This document shows, in pieces, positions 1 to 13,099 of a stretch of DNA of 64,000 bases (position 1 is its first letter; each line of letters opens with the position of its first letter). Made by a program: the position numbers and the translations under genes. Under the pieces are notes generated by a model. That model saw only the letters and a list, made by a program, of their open reading frames with translations, was not told the origin of the DNA and made no database searches. The stretch covers positions 57,646,010 to 57,710,009 of the forward strand of contig OZ026622.1 in NCBI GenBank assembly GCA_964020975.1. Reading direction: 5' to 3'. This stretch comes from Hermodice carunculata (Eukaryota; Annelida; Polychaeta; Eunicida; Amphinomidae).

Positions 1-414
1 AGGACACACTGGTGACATCACTGCTGTGAAACTTAGCATGCAGTTCAGTGTTAGCTAAATTTTCCCACTATAGCTGTGTTACCTTATATGCAGTTTGTTG
101 TAGTAGTGTAGTTTAGTATCCCAAATGTTTTTTAATGATCCCCCTATCAATAACTAGTAGATAAGTTGTTAGATGTAGTTGGATGGACACACCTGAATTG
201 ACAGGATGTGCCAGCGTGGGACGGCCGAGCCAAGGGTAAAGGGGTTATCAGTTGCCTGGATGGTTTACAGATTGCACAGGATTCGTGATACTGGTGTAGG
301 ATTTTCTTATCATTTCTGAACCTGGGTGTATCCCAAACCTGAATGTGGCTAACCCTATACAGAAAGGTGTTAAAAGGATGAACCCTTAGCCTTGAACTAA
401 GTAATTATTTCCAA
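1..414. other. No gene seen
   Basis: AT-rich sequence without a convincing reading frame. It abuts the decayed gene copy that begins near 415 and may contain its unrecognisable upstream part. Confidence 0.5.
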
Positions 415-2385
415 AATGTCAAGTTCAGATGATTTGTTCAAAAGAAACCAAATTGACTGGAGCAAAAGTTGTCTATGTCAAAAAGCTAGAAAGGATGAAG
501 AGTTGACATTGCCACTGATCCACTATCCTTGTAACGCTAACAGGGTGGTTATTGCGTGATTACAAGTCATGTTCCACTCTTCCATGCAATCAATCGACAA
601 GCCATTATTATGGGTGTAGCAAAGTTAGATGGAGGTAGGGGCATAGAAGTAACATTAAGAAAGAACAATGCAAATTATCATGAGAGGTGTCATCTGCTGT
701 TCAATAATACAGAGCTGGAATGCACCAAGAAAAGAGTATTTAGTGCTGAGGTTGATGGTGAAGAGAGCAGCAGCAAGATGCGTAGACCCAGCATGGAAAG
801 CAGAGAATCCCAGTGTTTTCTATGTGAGGAGGAAGCCCCAGCAGCTGACTAAATATGGACAAATGACTATGAAGCTGAATAAAAGGCTTAACCTATGTTC
901 CCATTCCTGCATAATGAAAAAAATGGCCAGACTCAGTGGTGGAGATATTGTAGCACTGGATATGTAGTACAGCCCTGTTTTCCTTACTGCTCTGTACAAT
1001 ATGGAGAAGACTTACCTGCCATCTGTTGCACCAAATGATGGCCAAGATCCACTTTACATCGATATATTGCCTCTGGCACTTTGACAGCTTGTGGCCTAAA
1101 TTTTGGAGACTCATACCAATGGAAGCCATATTGTATTCAGACTTGCTGATATGGTTAGCCTGTACAGGTAACAACTTGAACAAATGATGGTGGAATGCCT
1201 CAAGTAAATTCAACAAGACTTATGGAAAAGTTTCTGGCAGAATCACGTAAGTTAGAGGCTCCCAGGGGAGGAAGAGATGTCCTTTTGGCCTCCCAAAAAG
1301 ATGTACCCTCTGCTGTATCACAAGCTTCTGACTACTCTGAGGCAATCATAATAACGAAAGCAGCCAAGATTTTTTGTCACATGCTTTAACATGAGTCAAA
1401 GTTTAATGGAACTTTCCATGAAGGATGTATTGAAAAAGCTATCCCATCAACTCTTATTCAGTTCATGGGCATGATTGACCATGAAGCAGACATAAATTCT
1501 CAGATGAGGTATAGTGCATCAAAGATAGGCCTAGCTATGGCACAGCTTACCCAGTACAACTGCCTTGTGGGATACAAGAAGGGAGCAGCTACTTACCGAC
1601 ATTCTAAACATCGTGAGACCCCATCCCTTTGTCTACATGGGTATGTCCGTTTATGCCAAAGCAAGGAAGGTGGGTCTTGTACAGCTTCTTCATGAACATG
1701 GCATTAGTATTTCACGTGCAAGGGTACCCAGCGCAACTTCTTCCTGTTGGACCAGTTGCTCCAATAAATGCAGCTGTAAACAAACATGTGGAGGATAGCA
1801 TAGTGTGTCCACTAATTTTGCCTAAAGGGCTGTTAACAATTTCTGCCAGAGATAATTTCAACCACAAGTCCTCAGTAACAACAGCAAGCACCTCTTTCCG
1901 TGGAACAACTTTCTCCATTTTCCAGTATCCAACCTCCCAGAGCAAGGGCGAAAAGCGTCAGCAATCCAATTTGGAGAAAATAAAGCGACCAAAGTCCCAG
2001 AACTACCTGATTCTTTCACCAACATTCGCCCTGCTTTTGTTTACAAAGAAGAACCCTCTCCTCCTCAAAAAGATAGCCCCAATAAGTCATGTTTATTGCC
2101 ACAATTAAATTTAGAACCTGGGTATGAATGGTTGGAGAAGATCAGCATGACAGAAAACAGTGAATGCCACTTGGTCAGCCCACAATGCATACCAGAGAAG
2201 AAGTTAAACATTTGAAGTCAGTGTCTAATCTCTGCTAGCTCTCCTTCAAGATCAATCTCACTCACGTCCAACAATATGGTAAGTGATGGACAAGATGAAG
2301 GGTACAGTGGCATTTCTTAACCCAGGCCAAGTTCCTGTGACTACTAATCACCAGCCAATCTATGTTCAACTGGGTGTCAAATAAA
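415..2385 (+). pseudogene. Decayed copy of a multi-copy invertebrate/fish protein family of unknown function
   Basis: Successive plus-strand stretches match, in the right order, a large repetitive family that I know only as uncharacterised multi-copy proteins of cnidarians, hemichordates, molluscs and fish. Visible landmarks are an N-terminal C-L-C-Q cysteine knuckle near 460, the block LDGGRGIEVTLRKNNANYH near 630-680, FNNTELE near 700, CFLCEE near 815, a DVLLA block near 1275, the HPFVYMGMSVYAKARK segment near 1615-1670, a VCPLILPKGLLT segment near 1800-1835, the SFRGTTFSIFQYPT block near 1890-1930, and a GTVAFLNPGQVPV-like segment near 2305-2340. The order is preserved over about 2 kb but the frame is interrupted roughly eight times or more, so no protein is made. 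Family members are usually intronless and numerous, which suggests spread with a mobile element. I do not know its biochemical function and no element ends were found. Confidence 0.72.
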
Positions 2386-5146
2386 ATGACTGCACAAATC
2401 GTCGGACATGCCTGTGTGTCTCAATCATTATGCGCCATAAGGTTACTGTCGACATTGCGCGTTTGTCATATAAATGATCCACATAGTTTTGAATTCTTGC
2501 TTAATTAAGCCACCCCCTCCCACTCTAATAATATAATGTCTATTTCTTTGTGAACCCTATTAGCAATATGTTCCGTAATATATCACGGGCATCAAGTATA
2601 GTCAACAAAGCTTCGCCGAACAAAAGAAAAAACCCTATCCATGCCATGCCATATACATATACATATTTTAAACGTCCAAATGTAACAGTTGTGGGAGAAA
2701 CCTTTTGGGGGTTAGGGTTGGGGTTCGGTGGTGGTGGTCGTGTTCTTGAATAGTCTTGTCATTCAACAAGATTTTTATTTTCAACAAAATCTTTCAGATG
2801 TAATTCTGCCATTTCAATGGGGCACATAAAATCCAAGAAACCGCATCAATTGTCTCAAACTGTGATGTAGTTACTCAACCCAGTAGGCGTAGGTCTTTTA
2901 AATCGTTTCCAGTTCAGAAGAGTTTTACAGTGGGCCAAACAGGTCGTAGTCACTGGCAGCACGCAATTTCCGTCCGTAATATAAACTGAATCCCTGGATC
3001 GCGATCTAGATTCCTTATTACATGCACAAGAAGCCAATTGTATGTTGCGCTATTTTTTTCTTTTTCTTTCTTATCATGGTGGGGGGGGGGGTATTTTTGT
3101 TGCTGTTTGTTTTTGCTTTGTTTGTTTCTTAATTTTTTCATATCTATATTTTCCTCTTTTTAACTTTTTTTCTTTGTCTTTTTTCTTTTATTTGTTAGCA
3201 GAAATTCATGTCAATCTCTATCCTATTTCTATTAAACCGAGCCTTTGGGGGAAATTCAGACGTTCTTTCTATAAGAAGGTGCCGTCTGTTCCTTGTCCTC
3301 GGCTACACTTCCGGGACCAATATCTTCATTCACAGTGAACCCAGAAAGTTCCGTAATTTTTCAACTACATTACAAATTGAGCGTATTGCTCATATTTACC
3401 CAAAATGGGGGGGGGGGCGGTTGGAAAAAATGTTCACCTCTTTCTTGTGAGAGAATGGACGTTTCTTGTGTAAACGATGGCAAGCCGTAGCTGAATGTCT
3501 TCAAAGTGCTATGCAGAGCAACAACTATTGTTCATCCATAAAGGGAGTTGAAACAGATGTGATAAAGCATTAACTGATCTATTCTCTGAACAGTGAATTG
3601 TCAATGAACTAGTAAAAACGAAGAGGAAGCCAAATCCCATGCTTTCTGTGTCATTACGGAGATCGGCAGTTAGCACCAGTGCACAAATTAGCAGAGCATT
3701 AAGCATCCTCAAAACTACGTAGTAAGAATTCTTTTTATTAAGAGGAATTACATCAATTAAGTACAATTAGTAAAAAAATACAGGCATTTTAATATAAATT
3801 TCATTTTCTTTTTCTTTCTGATATAGTACTGGTTGTAACTCTTGCAGTTTTCAGCTTTTGTTTACCATTACATTGTCAATTAAATGTATAATTTTGGACA
3901 CTGTGATCTTTGACACTTTACCATCATACTTGCAATTTGTGACAAGGGATTTTGCAGAACATCACGTCTTTCCACGTCCCTTTTGCTGTATTGTCTCCGA
4001 AGACATTTTCAAGGATATTATTTTATTCCGTTTTACTACATGTATAAGCACATATTCTACAGCATACTCCAACTTACGCATATTTTGCAGGTCTGAAATC
4101 ACTCTCTGTTACAATTTTTAGATGTGCGTACACTCTGCATTTGTTGTTCTCATATTCAGTCATTGTTAATAGTAATAATAATCCTGTACTATGGGCAAAA
4201 TGTATGTTGTGCATTGTCAACAGCATTCATGCGTTGCAGTTTCATAGGTAGACGTGGGCAACGTCAATGTTTCTTATAATGAAGCCTACCATTGGCAGAC
4301 GGAAACTATGTATCAGCTGATCTGCCATTTAATCAGCTCTTCTGGTTTTTTACTAAAATTTAGCACGGAACAACGGTAGTTGCCTTTTCCAGGAAAGTGT
4401 GTGCGCGGAGCTCAGCGTTTGCGTTTGAGCGCATGTTGTGTTACAAGGAGAAATGACTGGTCGTCCATTCAGCCTCTCTGACTCCCAAGTCATTTCAAAC
4501 TCAAGAACTAAACGCAAAACAATTGACATGTAAAACTCAACAGCATTTTTATGAATTCATATTACGAGGGCCACCTTCGTATTCAGAAATCGGGAAATAA
4601 GCTGAAATACGCTTGATTTAGTCTGGCAGACCTTCAAATCTGTATGCAGATTGTTTGCAAGAGGGGTAAAGAAGGCTCCGCCTACTCCCCAATTGTTACT
4701 GACAATAAAGATATGTTTAAACCAAATCTATATGTACTGAACCCCTGAATCCCAAGCCCTGAACCCTAACATATTAAATGCCACATATCTGTGACCAGCA
4801 CAACAATTGACATACAATATTCACAAACATTTGTCTGACAATCTGACATATCAGGCACATTGATTAATCGCTGATAGTGAATATAGAAGCATGGGCTTGA
4901 TCCAGTTCAAGGAGCACATTAAGCCAATGGTCTGCCTTCCATATTCTGGCATGAACCACAGTAAATAGTATATTTGCCGTTTGAGCCATAGGTACGACCA
5001 TATATTGCCCAAGATGAGGCCATTTTTCACCGTACCGCTTCCTATATTCCTTTGCTAACATATTTGCAGATGGAATGAATGCATCTGCACTGGAGGGGGT
5101 GGGGGTGGGGGTGGTGTCCAGTGAGTGAATGGGAAATAACCTTGCG
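2386..5146. other. Intergenic, no gene seen
   Basis: No supportable gene. Contains poly-G tracts near 3081-3090 and 3409-3416, a T-rich stretch at 3045-3200 and several TTGACAT-like words. Short open frames here are explained by low-complexity T/G sequence. Confidence 0.5.
5094..5116 (+). repeat. G-rich tract with quadruplex-like spacing
   Basis: Three runs of five G separated by single T, flanked by GG on both sides. It could form a two-layer G-quadruplex. It sits just outside the 482-bp repeat copy that follows. Confidence 0.55.
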
Positions 5147-5378
5147 TATTTTAGTTGTGTCTTTTTGCCCAGAACCACTTCCTAGTTGGTATTACCCTAT
5201 TCCGCAGTCCGAACTCTGTACTCTCCAGAAGCTAACCTGTCCCTGTCTAACCTATATACATATGGAAGTACTATTGTCCATATTGCACACGTTCTTCTGT
5301 AAAATTTTGACTAAGGCTGTAGTAACCCAAAAAATCAAAGGGTCTTCAGCGGGTAACTACTCAACATGTTTCAGAGCG
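5147..5378 (-). mobile_element. R482 repeat, truncated copy
   Basis: Reverse complement of the last about 230 bp of the 482-bp repeat at 16945 and 56918. Shared landmarks, read on the minus strand, are CTCTGAAACATGTT, CGCTGAAGACCCTTT, GTCAAAATTTTACAG, GACAGGGACAGGTTAGCTT and TAGGAAGTGGTTCTGGGCAA. The copy lacks the first half of the repeat but keeps the terminal GACACAA region. That pattern of a kept 3' end and lost 5' end is expected of a retroposed sequence. No coding capacity. Confidence 0.85.
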
Positions 5379-7593
5379 TATTATATTACTCTGATCAGGA
5401 TAATCTTATTAAAGTCTTTCAATTTGCCATTGGACATGTAAGCTGACATTTATTCTCACGATATTGTCAAATTGACATGATGCTGTCAATTTCACTTGGT
5501 GTATAATGCTACTGACATAAAACTGCATTTTGGTTTATAGATTCATTTGGGCACAAGAAAAGGCTTTGGATAAAGGTATACCTTTCCGACTTTAAATCCT
5601 CCCTAATAATGATGATTAGTCCAAAACATAAGTATGCATGGCCCTGTTGAAAGCATGATATTACATGTCAATGCAAAAGATAATGAGAACCCAATACATA
5701 AAACACTGAGTATGTAAATGGCATAGGGTTAACGGGTTTTTAGAAATTTTGACGTAATCTGGGAAACAGATTTAGTATATTTCCTTTCGTGTTATTTAAA
5801 AACCGATAAAAGGAGATATTCAACCGACAATAGGAAATGACTTTACTCAACAAACTAGTAATTAATGCAAATAAGAAACTTATATAGCGTCCCCAATTGT
5901 CATGCCGGACGTGCCCAATTCTCAGAAATCGGCGATAAATTTGCCATTCATGGACAAGATGTCAAAAAGCACACAGAGATTGATGCTGGATCGCAGACAA
6001 TTACTTTGACAACTTTTGACATTTGCATACTTGTAGACAAAATGCCAGCTTTTAGACAGAAAACTGCATCTAAATCGCCAATTGTTATTCAACACGCGCA
6101 CAAAGGAATAAGGTAGAATAAAATTTCAAATCAATCTGTGAATTAAAACTCAGAGGACTGGAGTACAGTTTTCTGCTAAAAAGTGAACAGAAAGCGGCTA
6201 GGTGGTACCGTGGAGAATCTGAGGATGTCAAGGTGGTTAAACTGTAGCTTGAAACTAATAATAAAATGGGCATCGTTGCACCACACAAATATTTTGATGG
6301 GACACATAAAACTACATGTGACGACGAAAAAACGTGTGCTAACGTCATTAAATCACAGCGTGGTGCAAAATTTAATGATCCCCTAATGACCAAAGCATAT
6401 GCCACATGACATAAATTTGTCTTTAAATTACATCAATAACATTGGCTCACACTTTGTGTTCACGAACACTAACATAGGACATGTGACACACCCCTCATAA
6501 AATTACCAATTTCTTGAAGACAATTGCTGCTACAATCCAGTACTTTGACCAGCTCCTTTGATGATTGCTGGCAGGGGCCCGTCTTGTACTGTGATTAGCA
6601 CGGCCACAACCATATGTCCTGAGAAGGAGCGCTTTCATTATCGATTTGCTGCAAGGCGTTCTCAGACAAAATGAAATGGGAATTTGTTCTGGACGACATA
6701 AGCTGTGATGCATTCATAATGTTATCATTCGCAGATCCCAAGTAGTTCCTTTATATTTCCGGTACGTCTGAATGTGGAAATAAAGGGATAAAACATATAC
6801 GCCCCCTCCCCCCCGAAAACAGTAAAATTAAAGCGTAATAGTTAAAAAATTGTGGAGACAGAATAATGAGACCGAAAAAAAAAAGTTTTAATAAACAGAG
6901 GATTATCTCCTAATCATAAGAAACGAAGTAAAATATCATCGATCGCAAAGTGATAGTCAAATGAGGGCTTCTGCGAGTCACACGATCCTGCGATCACTGA
7001 TATAAGAAGCAATTCAATGATTATGTACATTACAACCAAGAAATGGAGGCGTTTCTGCGAAGTAATGGCGAGAAGCTCCAGCCAGCAGCATTCGTGGGAT
7101 TGAACATTTCAATGTGAAGTAAATTCGCCAAAGCTATGATGAAGACATCTGTACGTACCTACCACTTAGAAATGTTAACCTGAGCGCGACTTCATAAATT
7201 CGTGGCGGTAGGTACCATTTAATCATGTCCGAGATATAGTGATTGGCGAAGCGTGGGATTCAGGTCCGTTTTCGTTTTCGTAAACCTATGAGCAATCTGC
7301 AGATGAGGAGACAGTTCAAGTCACGCCCTCAGCGCAAGTGTTGAACCTTCCGGTTAAATGAAATGCATCTGTTATCTGCGTAACGTACAAGCAACTTAAC
7401 CATGACTCCCTTCCCCTTTTTTTCGCATACGGCGAAAGTGGAAATGTTGCAAGCAATTTCCTCCATAAATTACGGTTAAACATGTTCAGAACATGTGCAT
7501 GGGTTCTGGCTATGATGTTGATAATATATTTTGATTAGTCCGGCTGAATATTAACTGTAAATTGTCTTGAAAAGAAAGAACGAATGGACATAC
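5379..7593. other. Intergenic, no gene seen
   Basis: No recognisable gene, RNA gene or repeat end. Repeated TTGACA-type words occur near 5465, 5960 and 6010 without a regular period. Confidence 0.45.
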
Positions 7594-8542
7594 CAGAGAT
7601 AGGCATGGCTCATCAGAGCCGTCGGCTCAGCCGGCTCGTTCAAAATGAGTCGGGCAGGCTAAAAAAGTGAAGAACAGCTAAGCCGCGGCTCCACCGATGG
7701 CTGGAGCCGACGGATTGGGATTTTGTTGCAGAATATGTTATACCAAACATATATGACTTGATGTCGCTGAAAAATTTAGTATGAATTGGCAGGTACAAGC
7801 CTTCTTTAATATGTTAATTATCGTGTTTTCTTTCCTGCTTAATGCCATGCGCACATTATTGATTTACTATTGAAATGTGTACTGGCCGTTTCAAAAGCAT
7901 TTGTCTGCAAGTCCATCCGCTGATTACCAGCTGCCTGCTGTCTTCGGATATGTGAACTACAAGGTCGTTGGTATGGGTATTCCTTGTAACGGAGGATAAG
8001 CAAAACAATTGCAAAGCTTGAAAGTAAAGGTATGTAAATAACAGTGGAACAGGCAACCTCATAAAACATCTATCCACTGCCCACCGTGCTGAGTTAGGGT
8101 AGAAAAGCCCGGAATCATCATATTTTCTCATACGCAGGAATATTATGACCGACATACTCTCGGATCTTACAACCGGTTAACCAAAAATGACATTTTTTTT
8201 TCAACGCTGATTCCAAGAATAGAGTGACTATTGCTATGGTGAGTGCAGCATTAGAAGAGAAAAATAACCTCTTCTGCTGGAATAGATATTTAATATCAGA
8301 ATGAATCACACTGTTTTTGTCATAAAGTATAATATACTTACCTTGTTAGTGGACAGCGTTTGGCCAAATTAAATCGAGTTTACTGAAGGCATTTAGATCA
8401 ATTCTCGTGCACTTGTATATCTACATAATTATGAAGATCCGAGCCGCCCAAACTGTCTGCTTAAGCCCGCTTATGCCGATTGAGCTGTCGGCTCAAGCCG
8501 GCTTAAGAGGGCTTTAATTTTTGCGAACTGTGCCCATCTCCA
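7594..8542. mobile_element. Non-autonomous hAT-type DNA transposon
   Basis: The left end reads CAGAGATAGGCATGG and the right end, reverse-complemented, reads TGGAGATGGGCACAG, giving imperfect TIRs close to the hAT terminal consensus YARNG followed by a GATGGGCA-type sequence. Immediately outside lie GGACATAC (7586-7593) and GGACACAC (8543-8550), a 7-of-8 match that fits the 8-bp target duplication made by hAT transposases. GC-rich subterminal repeats built on GAGCCG/CGGCTC occur just inside both ends (7615-7705 and 8440-8510), as expected for transposase-binding regions. At 949 bp it is too short for a transposase and no BED finger or DDE-domain frame is seen. Confidence 0.75.
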
Positions 8543-8550
8543 GGACACAC

Positions 8551-11303
8551 TGTAATGTTAAGAGAGTGATCATGACATGCGCAAAGTATTTTCATTTTGT
8601 TACGAAAACAACATACTGGTTAGCCATATCTATGTATGATATACTTGTTTGTCGAAGTGACCTAATTGATGCCGCCAAACCCGGTTATGTCCGCTTGCAG
8701 AACTAGTTTGTTTTACGTGGAAGCCCCAGGAAAATATGATCCAGATTGAGCAATTTTCTCTGTTATTTTTGGCTAGGTTTGCCTGTGGTGTACTAAGCAA
8801 GGCTGCTGACATAATTATATTATGATCGGTAGTTAAAAAGTGCAAATAGCAAGCGAGGAGACAAAAACGTGGATAACCACAGGCAGCAAACACAGGCCAG
8901 TTTTCGAGCCTGAGGCATCGTATCACTACAGTGCTTCACGAGAAGAGGTAGCTCCGCGGGGGTGGTGTCTTGTAGACCGAATTATTATATATCCAGTCCA
9001 TTATTGGAGAGAAATGCAGACATGGTTGCCCATTTCTCCTGGGATCCCGTCGTTCGTCACAAACAATACCTAATCAATATTTTTTAATTATCCGCAAGAT
9101 TCGAAGATTCGGTACCACAGCTTTATTCTGAATGCAAAACATAGGTGTGTCGCGCACGGATACAACATAATACATCATTTCCTTCAATTAACCTATCATC
9201 TGATTCATACTCCGTGTTTTTGAAGGTGTGACCTAGGAGAGGATCCAAATGTCTCAGGTATATACTTCTGCAAACGGAAGTATTTTAGACAGTAGTTTTT
9301 ATTCGTTTTCCATAAACAAGTTCAAAAAATCCAGTTGAAACTTGGGTGATACTGTAGGGAAACGCTTGTGAGACTTCCGTTTGCATTCAAAATTATAACA
9401 TATCAACCGAAAAGACAGCAAACGTATCTGCTGACCAATATCCATTGGTACGCTGGGGAAAGCTTTAAGATGCATTTGTGCTGTTAAGAAGTCCCAGCAC
9501 GACGCATTTGTGCTGTTAAGATGTCACAGCGTCCTCGATGGCATACTGGCACATAAAAATTGTATCGATGGTGAAACAAAAACGTGGAAAATAGAACTTG
9601 CTATGGAATTAATTTCTTATTACAATTTTGAGCGTGAAAACATTGCTACCTCAATTTTGGGAGTGGTAATTTGCGGAAAATATAGCCCCAGGAAGTGCGT
9701 CAAATGGTATAAACAGGATATTCGTTTTTGTGTGAAGCCGAATATCCTGATCTTCAGTTCATGCCTCATACTATTATTTTACCATTGGCCATTTGCACAG
9801 CAAATGTTTTTACTTTACGCGGTCATTTCACAAGAGTTTGTCAACAGTTCGAAACAGTCAATGACCCGAGGGTTTGCTTAGAAGGCAAAGCATTACAAAA
9901 AACTTACTAACGGTAAATGGGACCGAAACATGGCGATTTCCTTAACCGTCCTTTCATACATGTATCTTATCGAGAAAGTATATGATTTGATTTTGTTGAA
10001 GTTGCAAAATGACTGATGGTATATCAAGCATTCGTGTGATCCTATGGTATTTTCGTCAACGGGAGAAAGATCTTTACATATCAGCTAAAACAAGGCATGG
10101 CATAATGCTCAGGTAATGCGCAGAAAACAAATCTACTGTCTGCTTTATAAGGTTTCTAAAGCAGAATGAGTATTATATTTGATTTTTCAGCAGACATATC
10201 AGTTTTGGATCTAGCTGAAATCTGTGTAAGCCTTTGGCTTTTTGCTTGAAAAACGAATTAACCTTAAATCAAATGATCGTGTGCTGTAAAGTTAAGGCAC
10301 TGGATGTCTACTCTTTGAAGAATGGTTTCATCTAGCTCAGGTCGCCAATGGTGATCGAGCAATCTATCAGCGTCAAGCCTTTGCCGCTGAAAACAGGTAA
10401 AAACTACCGTTTTGTCCAGTAAATGTCGTCTGCTTCAAATCGAAATAAAGTTTCTCCTTAATTTACTCTTCGGGATGACAATCATGTGGAGCCATATGAA
10501 AATGTAACTCGCCAAGTTGGCTAAGTAACACCGTTAACTGATTCAGACATTGGAGAACAAACTCAATGCCGTTCAAAGACACACAAGTCTGAAAAATTGT
10601 GGATATGTCAATGATTGGGGCTGTGACATTGAAAAAATACCCATATTGATTTCAGTCACACGAAAGAGAACCAAAAGAATGGATACAGAGGAGGAACACA
10701 GAAGAAAATCTTGCACGGTGATATTTTAATGTCTGTACCGTGGGCTTAGAATCCTTTTCATTCGGAACAATCAACTGGCATAGTTTCTATTGATAATCAA
10801 TATTCTGAGTTTCACCGTGGGATAAGAGGGAAAAAGTTGTACCAATCATCAAACATGATCAATACATTGATTTTAAAATAAAATAATACAAAAGGTGTAC
10901 TTACCACAGTTGTTGCGTGGCGTGCCTAGCAACTTGTATCTATTCTGTCTGTGACTGCAAAAGCTGGCGATTGAACGAAGTCCCTGGAAGAACATGCGCA
11001 GGGCAGTTGTGGGATTAACATAAAGATAAGCGATATCGCGCATGCATACTAATAAATGGCTTTAGCAAAAGGCAGCTCGAATGGATTGATCAGAAATAAT
11101 GACGTAAAAGCAAAGGTTGCCCTTAGAATACTATGACGGCCGATAGAGTAAATGTGGGGACCTTGGATTAAAAGAAAATCATTATGGTTAGTCTTTCGTC
11201 ACCTTAAATAAACACAGCGACACGCCTTACCTCTACATGGCAGCGAATACCCAAAGGCATATAGAAGCATTTGCTGACATTTAGTGTAGCGTGATTGTCG
11301 AAA
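8551..11303. other. Intergenic, no gene seen
   Basis: No recognisable gene. A two-unit direct repeat of period 32 lies at 9472-9534 (GCATTTGTGCTGTTAAGA repeated). It overlaps the start of a 123-codon open frame (9510-9881, GTG start) that has no recognisable motif and is probably chance. Confidence 0.45.
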
Positions 11304-11700
11304 GAATGCAGATGCGGCAAACAGGATTTTCTATTTTCTATGTCTTCTGCCTGTCTGTTTATTAAGAGTGAATGTTCTGTGTATTGACCTCGGGTGTAAG
11401 CTCGTGAAGTAGTTTAAGTGTTCAATAGCCACCAAGGATACTTATATTGTCCTGATGGTGCTCCCAGGTGAATAAATCTTGGTTCAAATTAACCATGTCG
11501 CAACTTTCCCAGCCTCTACCGATTAAGCAAGCGAGTAAGCTGAGCTAAAGGTTGATCAAGTACAGAGTAGGCGCGACAATAACAAAAAACAAAAGCAATA
11601 TCAGAATAAGGATACTAATTACATCATCATATAAATAAACGAAAAAATGAATAAATAAAACAAACAAACAAACAAACAAACAAAAAGATAAATAAATAGA

Positions 11701-11759
<59 letters not shown>

Positions 11760-12455
11760 ATATACGAACAGACAGACAAACGAACAAGAATTGCACCCTT
11801 CTTTTAAGGCCACCGCAAGTGTACCAGAAATATGAGGGGTGGCCTCTCTTGAGGCAGACGTAAAATACAAAATAAAAAAAGTCATACTAGGTGCGCTGAG
11901 AGTTGGTCTTTCTGAGAAGTGTCCTCTCGTCGCAGGTGGTGGTGATTATAATAGAAACCCCAATATACCTTTACTATAAATTTACTGAGCAGTTTATTCC
12001 AAATGAAAAAAGATAATGGTGAAGAAATAGCGTGCGGATATAAATATATTAAAAATTGTTACGTCCTCTTTTCAAATGTGAAAAAAACCACTGGTTTCGT
12101 TTACAGTGAGGGAATCTAATTCTTTTGAGCAATATTGCTGTGCCTAAGCACAGTTCAGCGGCCGGCATAGGATGGCAAAGGGCCCAATATAAGTCTCTTT
12201 GCTTAAGTTGACGACAGCATACGCGTAACTTTGTGACACTGTACTATAGAGTAGACCTACCAAACGGGAACGGACGCACAGTAAAAAAAATAATAAATGC
12301 ATATCATATATTTATAATATTAACATTTTCAGGTCCAATCACATCTAAAGTCTATTTACTACAGTAAATATCATTAGGATCTTAAATTCATTCTTAATAA
12401 ACAGACAGGCAGTAGGCATAGAAAATAGCAAATCCTGTTGGCCGCATCTGCATTC
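11304..12455. mobile_element. Unclassified element with 71-bp terminal inverted repeats
   Basis: The first 71 bases (from GAATGCAGATGCGGC) are repeated in inverse orientation at 12385-12455 with about six mismatches. The 1152-bp unit therefore has the form of a MITE or foldback DNA transposon. The interior has no coding capacity and contains a long (AAAT)n tract. Flanks contain TCGAAA on the left and TCGTGAAA on the right, which might be the remnant of a short target duplication but is too degraded to use. Superfamily unknown. Confidence 0.7.
11640..11762. repeat. (AAAT)n / (AAAC)n microsatellite
   Basis: Tetranucleotide array, AAAC units at the left passing into about 16 AAAT units, lying inside the 11304-12455 inverted-repeat element. 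Confidence 0.95.
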
Positions 12456-13099
12456 TCGTGAAAAGACCCTTTATTCAAGTACCAGCATGCCTCTAGATCC
12501 AAAGAAAAGCTGTTGACTCAGTCAAAAATTTGGCACCTAAAGAGTTAATCACCAATTGGGAAGCAGGGATGACTCTATACAAATCCCTTTTTCCAGAAAA
12601 GACAAGTAGCACAGGACAAAAACGTGACAAGGCGATCACAGAGAGTAGTGGCACCATGGAATACATGATATTAGTCAGGTGTATATAGGCTGGCAGGAGG
12701 ACTCACATCCTCTTGAATAAAACTGAAAAGAGATAACGCAAGAAAAACAATACAGACTGTGGGCAAATATGTTGAAACATTATGGATCATCAGATTGGGG
12801 GTTTTTAACAAGAAAATATTTGGTCAAACGAGAGCTATTGAAATCTGAATCATGTAATGGCACTGCTATCAAATCTGCTGGTGGTGCTGGAAATGAAATT
12901 TTGAACCGGTAAAAATATTGCCTCCTTTTTTGAATCAGAGCAGTCATTTGAGCCGCAGAGTAAAGTTTGCAAAGCAAAGGGAGCAATTGTTATTATGGAA
13001 GAATGTAAAGAATTTATGTTATATGTGTAATTAGGGCAAGCAAAAAAAAAAAAAAATTAATACCAAACATCCGCCGATCATTGACCATAGCTACATAAT
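12456..13099. other. No gene assigned
   Basis: Short plus-strand stretches such as KNLAPKELITNWEAGM (near 12510-12560) look protein-like but match nothing I recognise. Could be an unidentified decayed element. Confidence 0.35.

Noticed and set aside
5079-5441. 120-codon plus-strand frame
   Set aside because: Lies across the inverted R482 copy and G-rich tract; not conserved in the other copies.
9510-9881. 123-codon plus-strand frame
   Set aside because: GTG start, no motif, begins inside a small direct repeat; likely chance.
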